Positions 46,433 through 54,342 are shown, numbered from the stretch's first letter. The stretch is 64,000 bases of DNA from Bradyrhizobium tropiciagri (GCF_018130505.1 NZ_JAFCKH010000008.1:248001-312000); one strand, 5' to 3'. Notes: generated from the letters alone by a model not told the origin. Made by a program: numbers and translations.

Positions 46433-47074
46433 ATGGACGGTGGTCGGGTTGCGGTGATGTCGTTTGCACAGAAGAAAACTTCCGTCGTCCCCGTTGCGGA
46501 GGAGCGGCGGCGCTTCCAGCGCGTCAAGGTGCACCTGCTCGGCCGCTACATGCTGCCCGACAGGCGCGAGTTTCCCTGCCAGATCATCAATATGTCCCCG
46601 GGCGGCCTGGCGCTGCTGGCGCCCGGCATCGGCAATGTCGGCGACCGCGTGATCGCCTATCTCGATCACATCGGGCGGGTCGAGGGCCGCATCACCCGGA
46701 TCATCGACAACGGCTTTGCGATGACGATCGGCGCCACCGCGCGCAAGCGCGACAAGCTCGCCGCCCAGCTTACCTGGCTCGCCAACCGCGATATCCTCAA
46801 TCTGCCTGAGGATCGCCGCCACGACCGTATCGTGCCGCGCAACCCGATCGCCCTGCTCACCCAGGAAGACGGCACGCGGATGACCTGCCGCATCATCGAC
46901 CTCTCTTTGTCCGGCGCCGCGATCGCCGCCGAGAACCGCCCGCCGCTGAAGTCGCTGGTGATGCTCGGCAAGGTGCAGGCCCGCGTGGTGCGAAACCTCG
47001 AGGAAGGTTTTGCGCTCGAGTTCGTCCACGAGCAGGCCGCGGAAACCCTCGAAGAGAGCGTTACCGCGAGGTAA
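46433..47074 (+). CDS. tandem PilZ-domain protein
   Basis: 213 residues (ATG 46457 is an alternative). Two PilZ domains: RRRFQRVKVHLLGRYMLP with NMSPGGLALLAP, then RRHDRIVPRNPIALL with DLSLSGAAIAA. The first has the full RxxxR and xSxxG pattern for binding cyclic di-GMP; the second is slightly degenerate. A likely receptor for signal made by the GGDEF protein at 12-14.5 kb or others. A strong hairpin follows the stop. Confidence 0.9.
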   Translation: MDGGRVAVMSFAQKKTSVVPVAEERRRFQRVKVHLLGRYMLPDRREFPCQIINMSPGGLALLAPGIGNVGDRVIAYLDHIGRVEGRITRIIDNGFAMTIGATARKRDKLAAQLTWLANRDILNLPEDRRHDRIVPRNPIALLTQEDGTRMTCRIIDLSLSGAAIAAENRPPLKSLVMLGKVQARVVRNLEEGFALEFVHEQAAETLEESVTAR

Positions 47075-47112
47075 AGCGGAAGCCCGCTCAAAACCCTCGA
47101 TTTTCGCCTCGC

Positions 47113-47146
47113 GAAGGCGGCCTCCGGTGCTCCGGTGGCCGCCTTC
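47113..47146 (+). terminator. hairpin downstream of the PilZ gene
   Basis: GAAGGCGGCC and GGCCGCCTTC form a perfect 10-bp stem with a 14-nt loop that can pair further. No T-tract follows, so termination efficiency is uncertain. Confidence 0.45.
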
Positions 47147-47235
47147 GACGCATTTAGGCGGCCGATTCAGCGGTTAACACCGGAACCATTTACGGCGGCA
47201 AACCGCGCTGGAACAGCGATTGCCGCGTTAATGCA

Positions 47236-47304
47236 TAAAATTTGAATCAATTGCAGATGTTTCAAATTTTACGCGAATTCGATTCAAGTACAGATCGAAT
47301 TCGC
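47236..47304. promoter_or_regulatory. two adjacent perfect inverted repeats
   Basis: TAAAATTTGAA against TTCAAATTTTA (47236-47271, 14-nt gap), then GCGAATTCGAT against ATCGAATTCGC (47273-47304, 10-nt gap). Both have 11-bp perfect arms and are only one base apart. They could be operators or a structured leader of the BTLCP gene. Confidence 0.55.
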
Positions 47305-47407
47305 CGCAGCTTTTACCAGTATTCGCGTCAAATCTACTTTTGACACTTAGCGGCGGCGCAAATTCTTTGTGCGAAACGTGGTCCCAACAAGAAAAACGGG
47401 GGCTACG

Positions 47408-48022
47408 ATGTTTGGGTTCAGGGGACAGGGGAAAGGTTTGGCGGTTGCCGCCATCCTGTTTGCGACGTGCGTGTCGGCCAAGGCCGGCGACGTGGTCTAC
47501 GCCAGCCTGGGGGACGTTGCGCGTTCGCCGATCGGCTGGGTCGAATTCTGCACCGAGAATCCCGGCGATTGCCGCGGCGGTGCGACACAGCCCCGCGACA
47601 TCGTGATGTCGCAGACCGCCTGGCGCGACCTCGTGCGGGTCAACAAGTGGGTCAACGAGACCGTCAAGCCGATGACCGACATGGATCATTGGGGCGTGAT
47701 CGAGAAATGGTCGTTGCCGACCGACGGCTACGGCGACTGCGAGGACTACGTGCTCCTGAAGCGCAAGATGCTGATGGATGCCGGCTGGCCGCGCGAGGCG
47801 CTGTTGATCACGGTGGTCCGCGACAAGAAGGGCGAAGGCCACGCGGTGCTGACGGTGAAGACCGACAAGGGCGAGTTCGTTCTCGACAATCAGAACGAGA
47901 GCATCGTCGCCTGGACGGACACCGGCTACCGCTTCGTCAAGCGGCAATCGCAGAGCGATCCCAATGTGTGGGTCTCGCTCGGTGACAGCCGCCCGGCAAT
48001 TTCAACGGCAAGCTCGCGCTGA
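47408..48022 (+). CDS. BTLCP transglutaminase-like cysteine protease, secreted
   Basis: 204 residues from ATG 47408 (GGGGG upstream). A signal peptide ends near SAKAGD. The catalytic triad is visible as Cys in YGDCEDYVLLK, His in GEGHAVLTVKT and Asp in EFVLDNQNE, the pattern of bacterial transglutaminase-like cysteine proteinases; the family includes LapG, which cleaves adhesins in a c-di-GMP pathway. No LapD-like partner is adjacent, so that role is only a possibility. A strong terminator follows. Confidence 0.92.
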   Translation: MFGFRGQGKGLAVAAILFATCVSAKAGDVVYASLGDVARSPIGWVEFCTENPGDCRGGATQPRDIVMSQTAWRDLVRVNKWVNETVKPMTDMDHWGVIEKWSLPTDGYGDCEDYVLLKRKMLMDAGWPREALLITVVRDKKGEGHAVLTVKTDKGEFVLDNQNESIVAWTDTGYRFVKRQSQSDPNVWVSLGDSRPAISTASSR

Positions 48023-48092
48023 GCAGAAGGATTTGTAGGTTACGCGACCCGGTCACATCCCCACCCCTCCCCGTCCCAGACCGGTTCGCGCG

Positions 48093-48131
48093 CGGCCAGG
48101 CATCCCCCAATGCCTGGCCGCACCTTTTTTT
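48093..48131 (+). terminator. intrinsic terminator
   Basis: CGGCCAGGCAT and ATGCCTGGCCG form an 11-bp stem with a 6-nt loop, then seven T at 48125-48131. It ends the BTLCP transcript. Confidence 0.85.
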
Positions 48132-48227
48132 GAGGGGCGCCGCGACAACGCACTGAAAGCGCTTGAAGCACGGGACGGGAATTCCGTTCGACCAGACATT
48201 GGAAGGCGCACGCGCAGCAAACCGCCG

Positions 48228-48256
48228 TTGACGGCGACTCGCTGGTATACTATAGT
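48228..48256 (+). promoter_or_regulatory. sigma-70-type promoter of the toxin-antitoxin pair
   Basis: TTGACG (48228-48233), 17 nt, TATAGT (48251-48256). The start point falls on or next to the toxin GTG at 48263. GTATACTATAGTTTAC at 48245-48260 is a near-perfect palindrome over the -10 box, a probable autorepression operator. Confidence 0.65.
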
Positions 48257-48262
48257 TTACTC

Positions 48263-48550
48263 GTGATCGTTCGCAAAACCGATGTATTCGAGAGCTGGCT
48301 CAACCAGCTCCGCGATGAGCGCGCTCGAGCCCGCATCCAGATCAGGATTGACCGGGTTGAACTGGGCCTCATGGGGGACGTCAAGTATTTCGACGGCATC
48401 GGCGAATTGCGCATCGACTACGGCCCCGGATACAGGGTCTATTTCGTTCAGCGTGGCAAGACCATCGTCATCCTGCTCTGTGGCGGCGACAAGTCGTCCC
48501 AGAAGCGTGACATCTCGAAGGCCAAGGAACTTGCCAAGGAGACACGATGA
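48263..48550 (+). CDS. RelE/HigB-superfamily toxin
   Basis: 95 residues from GTG 48263. The family is recognised from VKYFDGIGELRIDYGPGYRVYF and VILLCGGDKSSQKRDISKAKEL, as in the phage-derived Gp49/HigB group of RNA-cleaving toxins that act on translating ribosomes. It is the first gene of the pair, with the toxin ahead of the antitoxin as is usual for higBA. The promoter suggests that the mRNA begins at the start codon. Confidence 0.92.
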   Translation: MIVRKTDVFESWLNQLRDERARARIQIRIDRVELGLMGDVKYFDGIGELRIDYGPGYRVYFVQRGKTIVILLCGGDKSSQKRDISKAKELAKETR

Positions 48551-48831
48551 CCAAGACCACAAAGTGGGATAGTGCCGACTATCTCAATACTCCAAAAGCC
48601 ATTGCCGCCTATCTGGAAGCGGCCTTTGAGGACGGGGACCCTAAGGTTATTTCCCACGCACTCGGCAATGTCGCGAGAGCAAAAGGTCTGCCGCAAATCG
48701 CGAAGCATATAGGGATCACAAAAGCCGGCCTCTACAAGGCCCTCAGCAAGGATGGGGACCCACGGCTGAGCACCTTTCTTGGCGCGCTTCGCGCCATGGG
48801 ATTTGAACTGAAGCTGAAAAAGGCAGCGTAG
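48547..48831 (+). CDS. HigA-type antitoxin with helix-turn-helix
   Basis: 94 residues. Its ATG overlaps the toxin's TGA by 4 nt. The helix-turn-helix is GLPQIAKHIGITKAGLYKAL, with a conserved LSTFLGALRAMGFELKLK tail, as in addiction-module antidotes of COG3636. It should neutralise the toxin and repress the operon through the palindrome over the promoter. Confidence 0.92.
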   Translation: MTKTTKWDSADYLNTPKAIAAYLEAAFEDGDPKVISHALGNVARAKGLPQIAKHIGITKAGLYKALSKDGDPRLSTFLGALRAMGFELKLKKAA

Positions 48832-48944
48832 CGGACGGCCGAAACAGCGCTCTGCATCTCGGTTGCTCGCCACGTCATAGTTTCCCTTACCGCCTTATCC
48901 GGCAGTCCTGGCGCAAACTTGACAATCCGGTCGGCGCGAGATTG

Positions 48945-48958
48945 AATTGAATTCAATT
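48945..48958. promoter_or_regulatory. 14-bp palindrome, candidate TetR operator
   Basis: AATTGAATTCAATT is perfectly palindromic and ends 13 nt before the TetR ATG. TetR-family regulators often bind palindromes at their own start. Confidence 0.5.
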
Positions 48959-48971
48959 TAGCGAGGGAGTG

Positions 48972-49586
48972 ATGGCCGCTGCCGGCCTTGGAACACGAGA
49001 CAAACTGATCGCGGCGGCTCAGGAAGAGCTCATTCAAGGCCACGGTCATCTCGAAATGCAGGCTGTCGCCAGACGCGCGCGTGCATCGGTCGGGCTCGCC
49101 TATCACCACTTCGGATCGAAGGCGGGCCTGATCGCTGGCGTCGTCGAGGCGTTCTACGACCAGCTCGACGGGGTCGCCTTCAGCGGCGCCAAACTGCCCG
49201 CGGCGAGCTGGGCGGACCGGGAGAAGGCCCGGATCGGCGCCTATGTCGCGTTTCACTACGACCACCCGTTTGCGCCGCTCGTGATCGGACCACTGAGCCG
49301 GGCGCCCGAGGTGCTCGACGTCGAGATTGCCTTCACCGGCCGGCAGCTCGCCGGCGGGGCGCGGATGCTTGAGGCGGCGCAGCGCGACGGCATCGTTCGC
49401 GATGACATCGACCCGCATCTCACCATCGCGCTGATGATCGGCGGCATCCGCCAGGCGCTGATCGGCGCGCTGACCGTCGAGCGGCGACCCGATCCGGCCA
49501 AGCTCACCGACGATATCTGGGCCTTCATGGCCGCCGCGCTGCGCCTGCCCGCGAAGACCAAAGCCGGACCGCGCCGCCGCGGCTGA
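48972..49586 (+). CDS. TetR/AcrR-family transcriptional regulator
   Basis: 204 residues from ATG 48972 (GAGGGAG upstream; GTG 48969 is also possible). HTH: QAVARRARASVGLAYHHFGSKAGLIAGVV. The C-terminal ligand-binding part is typical in length. It lies 33 nt ahead of fabA on the same strand, so control of fatty acid synthesis or desaturation is likely, in the manner of FabR or FabT, but this is inference. Confidence 0.92.
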   Translation: MAAAGLGTRDKLIAAAQEELIQGHGHLEMQAVARRARASVGLAYHHFGSKAGLIAGVVEAFYDQLDGVAFSGAKLPAASWADREKARIGAYVAFHYDHPFAPLVIGPLSRAPEVLDVEIAFTGRQLAGGARMLEAAQRDGIVRDDIDPHLTIALMIGGIRQALIGALTVERRPDPAKLTDDIWAFMAAALRLPAKTKAGPRRRG

Positions 49587-49619
49587 TGTTCAGCAAGAAG
49601 TCAAAGAGCGAAGGCCATC

Positions 49620-50150
49620 ATGTTCAATCCACACGATTTTCACGCGCCGCAATCGTCCTACACCAAGCAGGATCTGCTGCGATCGAGCCAGGGCGGCTAT
49701 TTCGGCCCGGGCAATGCGCAGCTGCCGGCGCCGCCGATGCTGATGATGGATCGCATCACCGAGATCAGCCTGGCCGGCGGCGCATTCGGCAAGGGCCATA
49801 TCGTCGCCGAGCTCGACATCGCGCCCGGTCTCTGGTTCTTCGCCTGCCATTTTGCCGGCGACCCGGTGATGCCGGGCTGCCTTGGCCTCGACGCGATGTG
49901 GCAGATCATCGGCTTCTGGCTCGGCTGGTCCGGCTCGCCGGGCAAGGGCCGCGCTATCGGGGTCGGCGATGTGAAGTTCAGGGGGCATATCACACCGGAC
50001 GTCAGGCGGGTCCGCTACGAGGTCGACATGCGCCAGGTGCGGCGTGGCAGACTGGTGCTGGGGATCGCCGACGGCCGCGTGCTGGCCGACGAGGCCTGCG
50101 TCTACGTGGCCCGGGAGATGCGAGTCGGCCTGATCGCGCCGGCTGAATGA
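49620..50150 (+). CDS. fabA: FabA-type 3-hydroxyacyl-ACP dehydratase/isomerase
   Basis: 176 residues. The active site helix and loop are intact: [20 protein letters not shown] with catalytic His and Asp, and FFACHF like E. coli FabA. It dehydrates 3-hydroxydecanoyl-ACP and isomerises the trans-2 to the cis-3 product, the branch point for unsaturated fatty acids. In alphaproteobacteria fabA is usually followed by fabB and fabI; here neither follows, so this is likely an extra copy under its own TetR regulator. Confidence 0.93.
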   Translation: MFNPHDFHAPQSSYTKQDLLRSSQGGYFGPGNAQLPAPPMLMMDRITEISLAGGAFGKGHIVAELDIAPGLWFFACHFAGDPVMPGCLGLDAMWQIIGFWLGWSGSPGKGRAIGVGDVKFRGHITPDVRRVRYEVDMRQVRRGRLVLGIADGRVLADEACVYVAREMRVGLIAPAE

Positions 50151-50297
50151 GGCCTTTCGGGGGTGGAATGGTAGCCCACCTCCCCCCCAAAAGTCCCAAT
50201 TTGGAACAGGAGCCCATTGAATTCGCGGCGGATTTCGCCGCCGGCAGGCCTGCTTTGCCCGAATCCCGGTTTTGCCGCTGCCTTGGTTGTGGTAATC

Positions 50298-50322
50298 GGA
50301 ACCATTCAATTGATCTCCGGTT
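50298..50322 (+). promoter_or_regulatory. EcfG-like promoter candidate
   Basis: GGAAC, 16 nt, GGTT, close to the general-stress consensus GGAAC-N16/17-CGTT. The predicted start is within a few nt of the coiled-coil gene ATG, which lacks a ribosome-binding site. Confidence 0.35.
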
Positions 50323-50331
50323 TCTCGTCGC

Positions 50332-50820
50332 ATGGTCGAGCTTGCCTCCGGGAATACGCAGTTGAGCAGCCGCATCGGCGTGCAGCCGATCGCGATCGGC
50401 GCCGTCGCGCTGGTGCTCGTGCTGTTCGGAATCGGCTCGATCGCGATGTACCGCGCCTTCAGCGGCAACACCCCCGAGACCGACCGCGCGGTGGCCGCGC
50501 GTCAGCTGCAGGCGAAGACCGCACAGGTCTCCGAAGCCCTGGTCGAGAAGACCAAGGGGCTCGAGGTGACCCAGCAGGAATCGATCGACCAGCTGCAGGA
50601 AGTGCAGGACCAGCTGCAAACCATGCGCCGGCAGCTCGCCGTCCAGCAGGCCGACAACAAGAAGCTGTCCGAGCAGGTCGCCACGCTGACCGAGCAGGTC
50701 GAAGGTCTGCGCCAGGCGCAAGCGAATGCGCAGGCCAATGAGCCGGCCGCCGAGCCCTCGCCGCGCAAGCGTTCGAAGGTGCGCAGCTCCTACCGCAAAC
50801 GCCACCGCTCGCGCGGCTGA
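50332..50820 (+). CDS. membrane-anchored coiled-coil protein
   Basis: 162 residues. A membrane helix at residues 19-42, then a coiled coil of about 80 residues (QVSEALVEKTKGLEVTQQES), ending in a strongly basic tail (RKRSKVRSSYRKRHRSRG). The basic tail would bind nucleic acid or acidic lipid. No family is recognised; such proteins are common and poorly characterised in Bradyrhizobium. Confidence 0.8.
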   Translation: MVELASGNTQLSSRIGVQPIAIGAVALVLVLFGIGSIAMYRAFSGNTPETDRAVAARQLQAKTAQVSEALVEKTKGLEVTQQESIDQLQEVQDQLQTMRRQLAVQQADNKKLSEQVATLTEQVEGLRQAQANAQANEPAAEPSPRKRSKVRSSYRKRHRSRG

Positions 50821-51172
50821 TCGCGCCTCGCAGTGCCGACACCAAGGGCTGAAATCCCGCAAGAATACGGGCATTTGAAGCCTTGTCCCTCGCCCGGGTG
50901 CGGCCCGCATTTTCGTCAACGCCCGCTAAGGGGAATTAATCGCGGACTTTGTGAACTGGTTCACATATCGGCATTCGAATCCGAGTCATCCTTAACTCAC
51001 CGGATGGCGTGAGCCGATTTCAAGGTCCGGGGCTGGCAAGGTCGTTGACGGTATACTACGTCGACGGCCTTGTTTTTTTCCGCTCGGTCTCCTCCTCGCA
51101 GGCTGGTGATTTGCCAGCCATCGGCTTTGTTTGCTGAATGCCGCCTCCTTGAAATTCCGCAGGAGGACGTTG
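50821..51172. other. 352-bp intergenic region before the dienelactone hydrolase gene
   Basis: No gene. It contains the CRP-type palindrome at 50950-50965, a TATACT (51052-51057) that could be a -10 box, and the strong ribosome-binding site AGGAGG at 51161. Confidence 0.6.
50950..50965. promoter_or_regulatory. perfect CRP-type palindrome
   Basis: TGTGA-ACTGGT-TCACA matches the cAMP receptor protein consensus TGTGA-N6-TCACA, and extends to 7-bp perfect arms. It lies about 215 nt upstream of the dienelactone hydrolase gene, roughly -106 from its possible start point. Confidence 0.55.
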
Positions 51173-52057
51173 ATGAGTGCCGACCCGGTTCTTACCCAGG
51201 ATGTCATCGGACTGACCAAGCCCGCGCCGGTCTCGCGCCGCGGCTTCATGACCGCGTCAGCCGCCGTCGCCGCAGGCTACACCCTGGCCGCGGGCCCGGT
51301 GCGGGCTGACGTGATCAAGACCGACACCAACGGCCTCACGGCCGGCGAGGCCAGGATCAAGGTGGCCGAGGGCGAGATGCCGGGCTATTTCGCGCGGCCG
51401 ACCGGCGTCAACAATCCGCCCGTGGTGCTGGTCGCGATGGAGATCTTCGGCCTGCACGAATACATCAAGGACGTGACGCGCCGGCTCGCCAAGCTCGGCG
51501 CCCTCGCGGTGGCGCCTGATTACTATTTCAAGGGCGGCGACCTCACCAAGATCACCGATATCCCGCAGCTGATGCCGATCGTGAACGGCAAGGCCGATGC
51601 GGAGCTCCTCGGCGACCTCGACGCCACCGTGGCCTGGGCGAAATCGGAGGGCGGCGACACCTCGCGCCTTGGCATCATCGGCTTCTGCCGCGGCGGTCGC
51701 ACGGTGTGGGAATATGCGGCACACTCCACCGCGCTGAAGGCCGGCGTCGCCTTCTACGGCCCGCCGGTCGATCCGCCCAACCCGCTCTGGCCGAAGAGCC
51801 CGATGCAGCTCGCGCCCGAGATGAAGGCGCCGGTGCTCGGCCTCTATGGCGAGGCCGACACAGGCATTCCGGTCGCGAGCGTCGAGGCGTTCAAGGCGGC
51901 GCTGGCCGCCAACAAGAAGACCGCCGAGTTCAAGATTTATCCCGGCGCGCCGCACGGCTTCCACGCCGACTATCGCGCCAGCTACCGCAAGGAAGCGGCC
52001 GAGGACGGCTGGAATCAGATGCAGGGCTGGCTGAAGAAATACGGCGTGCTCGGCTGA
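51173..52057 (+). CDS. Tat-exported dienelactone hydrolase-family protein
   Basis: 294 residues from ATG 51173, with AGGAGG 6 nt upstream. N-terminal twin-arginine signal (SRRGFMTASAAVAAG). The fold has the DLH landmarks: VAMEIFGLHEYI, the nucleophile in GFCRGGRTVW (Cys, as in dienelactone hydrolase), Asp in LYGEADTGIP and His in YPGAPHGFHADY. It should open lactone or ester rings in the periplasm. Confidence 0.93.
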   Translation: MSADPVLTQDVIGLTKPAPVSRRGFMTASAAVAAGYTLAAGPVRADVIKTDTNGLTAGEARIKVAEGEMPGYFARPTGVNNPPVVLVAMEIFGLHEYIKDVTRRLAKLGALAVAPDYYFKGGDLTKITDIPQLMPIVNGKADAELLGDLDATVAWAKSEGGDTSRLGIIGFCRGGRTVWEYAAHSTALKAGVAFYGPPVDPPNPLWPKSPMQLAPEMKAPVLGLYGEADTGIPVASVEAFKAALAANKKTAEFKIYPGAPHGFHADYRASYRKEAAEDGWNQMQGWLKKYGVLG

Positions 52058-52100
52058 CCGCGCCAGCGTTCACGGCGCGGCAGGCGTCTTCGCTGACGGG

Positions 52101-52250
52101 CTACTCGGCGCGATCGCGCGAGACGCGATCGCTCCGCGACCGCAATCGCGCGAGCTTCGGCTCGAGGTCGTGCAGCATCCAGATCAACGCGACCGCCAGG
52201 CTGAGCACGACGCCCATGAACAGCAATGTCAAATCAGGAATGGTCAGCAT
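52101..52250 (-). CDS. small single-pass membrane protein (49 aa)
   Basis: ATG 52250, with GAGAG just before it, gives MLTIPDLTLLFMGVV, a single hydrophobic helix to residue 26, then a basic, charged tail (EPKLARLRSRSDRVSRDRAE). Below the usual cut-off for gene callers. Leftward, single gene; function unknown. Confidence 0.6.
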   Translation of the reverse strand: MLTIPDLTLLFMGVVLSLAVALIWMLHDLEPKLARLRSRSDRVSRDRAE

Positions 52251-52463
52251 CTCTCATATCCTTTGAGGCCGACTCCAATCGCAGCCGGGCCGTTTAACTT
52301 CGTGACGCGTTCACACAGATCCCCCGCAATACATGCTGCAATACGATGCAAGCCGCATACCATTGCGCAGCGGCCCCGGCGTCGGAACACCGGGGCCGCA
52401 GCAATCGTTCCAAGACCATCAGCATGGCGATCCGATGGACCGGCCATGCGCTGAAGGATGGGC

Positions 52464-53003
52464 TCAGTTGCAGACCTGCACGGGGCGGACCCGCCATCCG
52501 TACGGCGTCATGACGCTGCGGCGAACGACGTAGCAGCCGCCGTAATCGCCATAGCCGTAACCGTAGCCAGCGTCGTACGGATAGCCGCCATAATAGTCGT
52601 CATAATAGCCGCCATAGGCACCGTACGCGCCGTAGGCAAGGCCGAGGCCGATGGCCGTCGCCGCCAGCGGATAACCATAGCCCCAGCCGCGACGGTAGTA
52701 GCCGCCACGCCAGCCACCGCCGTGCCAACCGCGGCCGGCCCATCCGGCGCCGCCGCCGATCGCAGCCGCGCGGAAGCCGCCACCATATCCGCCGCCGCGG
52801 AAGGCCGGACCGGCACGGAAGCCGCCGCCAAAACCGCCGCCACGGAAACCGCCACCACCGAAGCCGCCGCCGTGAAATCCGCCACCGCCGCCGCGGAAGC
52901 CGCCGCCACCGCCGCCAAAGCCGCCACGCGCCGACGCGGCGTCGACCGTGAGCAGACCGACCGTAGCCGTCGCCATCAAGGCAATCATCGTTTTACGCAA
53001 CAT
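52464..53003 (-). CDS. secreted glycine-rich protein
   Basis: 179 residues from ATG 53003. A signal peptide ends near ASARGG, then about 80 residues of Gly/Phe/Arg repeats, then a membrane-like helix (PLAATAIGLGLAYGAYGAYGG) and a Gly/Tyr-rich segment with a final GWRVRPVQVCN. This is a common exported type in Bradyrhizobium; function unknown. Confidence 0.85.
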   Translation of the reverse strand: MLRKTMIALMATATVGLLTVDAASARGGFGGGGGGFRGGGGGFHGGGFGGGGFRGGGFGGGFRAGPAFRGGGYGGGFRAAAIGGGAGWAGRGWHGGGWRGGYYRRGWGYGYPLAATAIGLGLAYGAYGAYGGYYDDYYGGYPYDAGYGYGYGDYGGCYVVRRSVMTPYGWRVRPVQVCN

Positions 53004-53153
53004 CACCCGTTACTCCTCCTGAAGAAGAAATCGTCCGGCGCTCCCTGCGCCCGATCATGCTAACCCAATGTAGGACCGCGACTTCCCGCCTGCGCGCTTT
53101 GTCGCGCTCACATCTGCGCGACCCGCGTTTAACCTGTTGGCGGCATCATCATC

Positions 53154-53459
53154 CTAGCAACCGCGACAGATACCCTTCAACCGGTGGTCGACCGAACGGT
53201 TCTCATCTTCGATGGTCTTGTCGATGCTCTGCCCCGAGGCTGAGCCGGTGGTGACGCCCTCGCCGCTGTTCGGCCGGCCCGAGGACTGGGCGGTGCCCGC
53301 GCTGTTGGTGCCGGGCGCCGTGAGCTGCGGCGCGGCCGTGCCGGAGGTGGCTGACGATGAGGGGCTTCCACCGGTGCCGGTGCCTTGAGCGAAGCCGGCG
53401 GCGGGCGGCAGCAGAATCGCGATTGTCGCGAGCGCGGTGGTGACGGATAATTTGCGCAT
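53154..53459 (-). CDS. secreted low-complexity protein
   Basis: 101 residues from ATG 53459 (GGGAGA upstream). A signal peptide ends near GFAQG; the mature part is Gly/Ser/Thr/Ala-rich and disordered, ending in SIDKTIEDENRSVDHRLKGICRGC with two terminal Cys. No family recognised. Confidence 0.75.
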   Translation of the reverse strand: MRKLSVTTALATIAILLPPAAGFAQGTGTGGSPSSSATSGTAAPQLTAPGTNSAGTAQSSGRPNSGEGVTTGSASGQSIDKTIEDENRSVDHRLKGICRGC

Positions 53460-53471
53460 TGGAATTCTCCC

Positions 53472-53777
53472 TTGCGGGCTCAACCATTCCGCAAGACGGC
53501 AGTTCCTGAGGGAGTCCTGAAGGCATTGGAGCAATGCGCCTTGCGCAAGCTGATCGAATTCGACGACGACACGTTCGACAAGCTGAAGCAGCTTGGACGC
53601 GACCGCATGGCGACGCTGCAGGAGCTCGCCGACGAGGCCTTCGCCGATCTCTTCAAGAAGCACGGTATCCCGATCGACCTGAAGGACGCGCTGCGCAAGA
53701 GCGCGAAGCTTCAGGACGCAGCGAAGCATGACGTCGCGCCGCCGAAGCGGGCACGCAAGCAGGGCCGCAAGGCGTAA
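53472..53777 (+). CDS. small conserved-looking protein of unknown function
   Basis: 101 residues from TTG 53472; the start is weak, and TTG at about 53526 would also fit. A helical segment (LRKLIEFDDDTFDKLKQLGR) with a predicted basic end. It is divergent from the secreted low-complexity gene by 12 nt. No family recognised. Confidence 0.55.
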   Translation: MRAQPFRKTAVPEGVLKALEQCALRKLIEFDDDTFDKLKQLGRDRMATLQELADEAFADLFKKHGIPIDLKDALRKSAKLQDAAKHDVAPPKRARKQGRKA

Positions 53778-53798
53778 AGCCGCCTCGACCGATCTGCG

Positions 53799-54329
53799 TC
53801 AGCCGATCTTCTTCAGACCCGCTTTATACTGCGGCCCCCTGATGGCGTAGGACTTGGCCGGCCGCGTCATCTGTTCGATCTGGGCGGCCTCGAGCGTGCG
53901 GATCGCGCGGGCCGGGGCGCCGATGATCAGCGAATGCTCGGGAAATTCCTTGCCTTCGGTGATGACCGAGCCGGCGCCAACGACGCTGCCGCGCCGGATC
54001 CGCGCGCCGTTCATCACGATCGATCCCATCCCGATCAGCACGCCGTCTTCCAGCGTGCAGCCGTGCACGATCGCGTTGTGGCCGATGGTGACGTCGTTGC
54101 CGATGACGAGCGGAAAACCGGGATCGACATGCAGCGTCGAATTGTCCTGGACGTTGGAGCCCTCGCCGATCTCGATCCACTCATTGTCGCCGCGCAGCAC
54201 CGCACCGAACCAGACGCTCGCGCGCGGCTTGAGCCGCACCTTGCCGATCACGACGGCGGTGTCGGCGATGAAGTAGTTGCCGTCAGCGGGAAGATCGGGC
54301 CCCTGCCCGTCGAGCTCGTAGATCGCCAT
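53799..54329 (-). CDS. gamma-class carbonic anhydrase-like hexapeptide protein
   Basis: 176 residues in a left-handed beta-helix with hexapeptide repeats (VVIGKVRLKPRASVWFGAVLRGD). Metal ligands: LHVDPG, and the two His in GHNAIVHGC. Ends in a C-terminal helix. It may hydrate CO2 or be a structural relative such as PaaY/YrdA; activity is not certain. Confidence 0.92.
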   Translation of the reverse strand: MAIYELDGQGPDLPADGNYFIADTAVVIGKVRLKPRASVWFGAVLRGDNEWIEIGEGSNVQDNSTLHVDPGFPLVIGNDVTIGHNAIVHGCTLEDGVLIGMGSIVMNGARIRRGSVVGAGSVITEGKEFPEHSLIIGAPARAIRTLEAAQIEQMTRPAKSYAIRGPQYKAGLKKIG

Positions 54330-54342
54330 GCATGTCTCCTGG

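Larger units (their letters stand above)
47075..47407. other. AT-rich intergenic region before the BTLCP gene
   Basis: 333 bases with the PilZ hairpin and, at 47236-47304, two adjacent inverted repeats. No gene is convincing. Much lower GC than the surroundings, consistent with a regulatory region. Confidence 0.6.
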
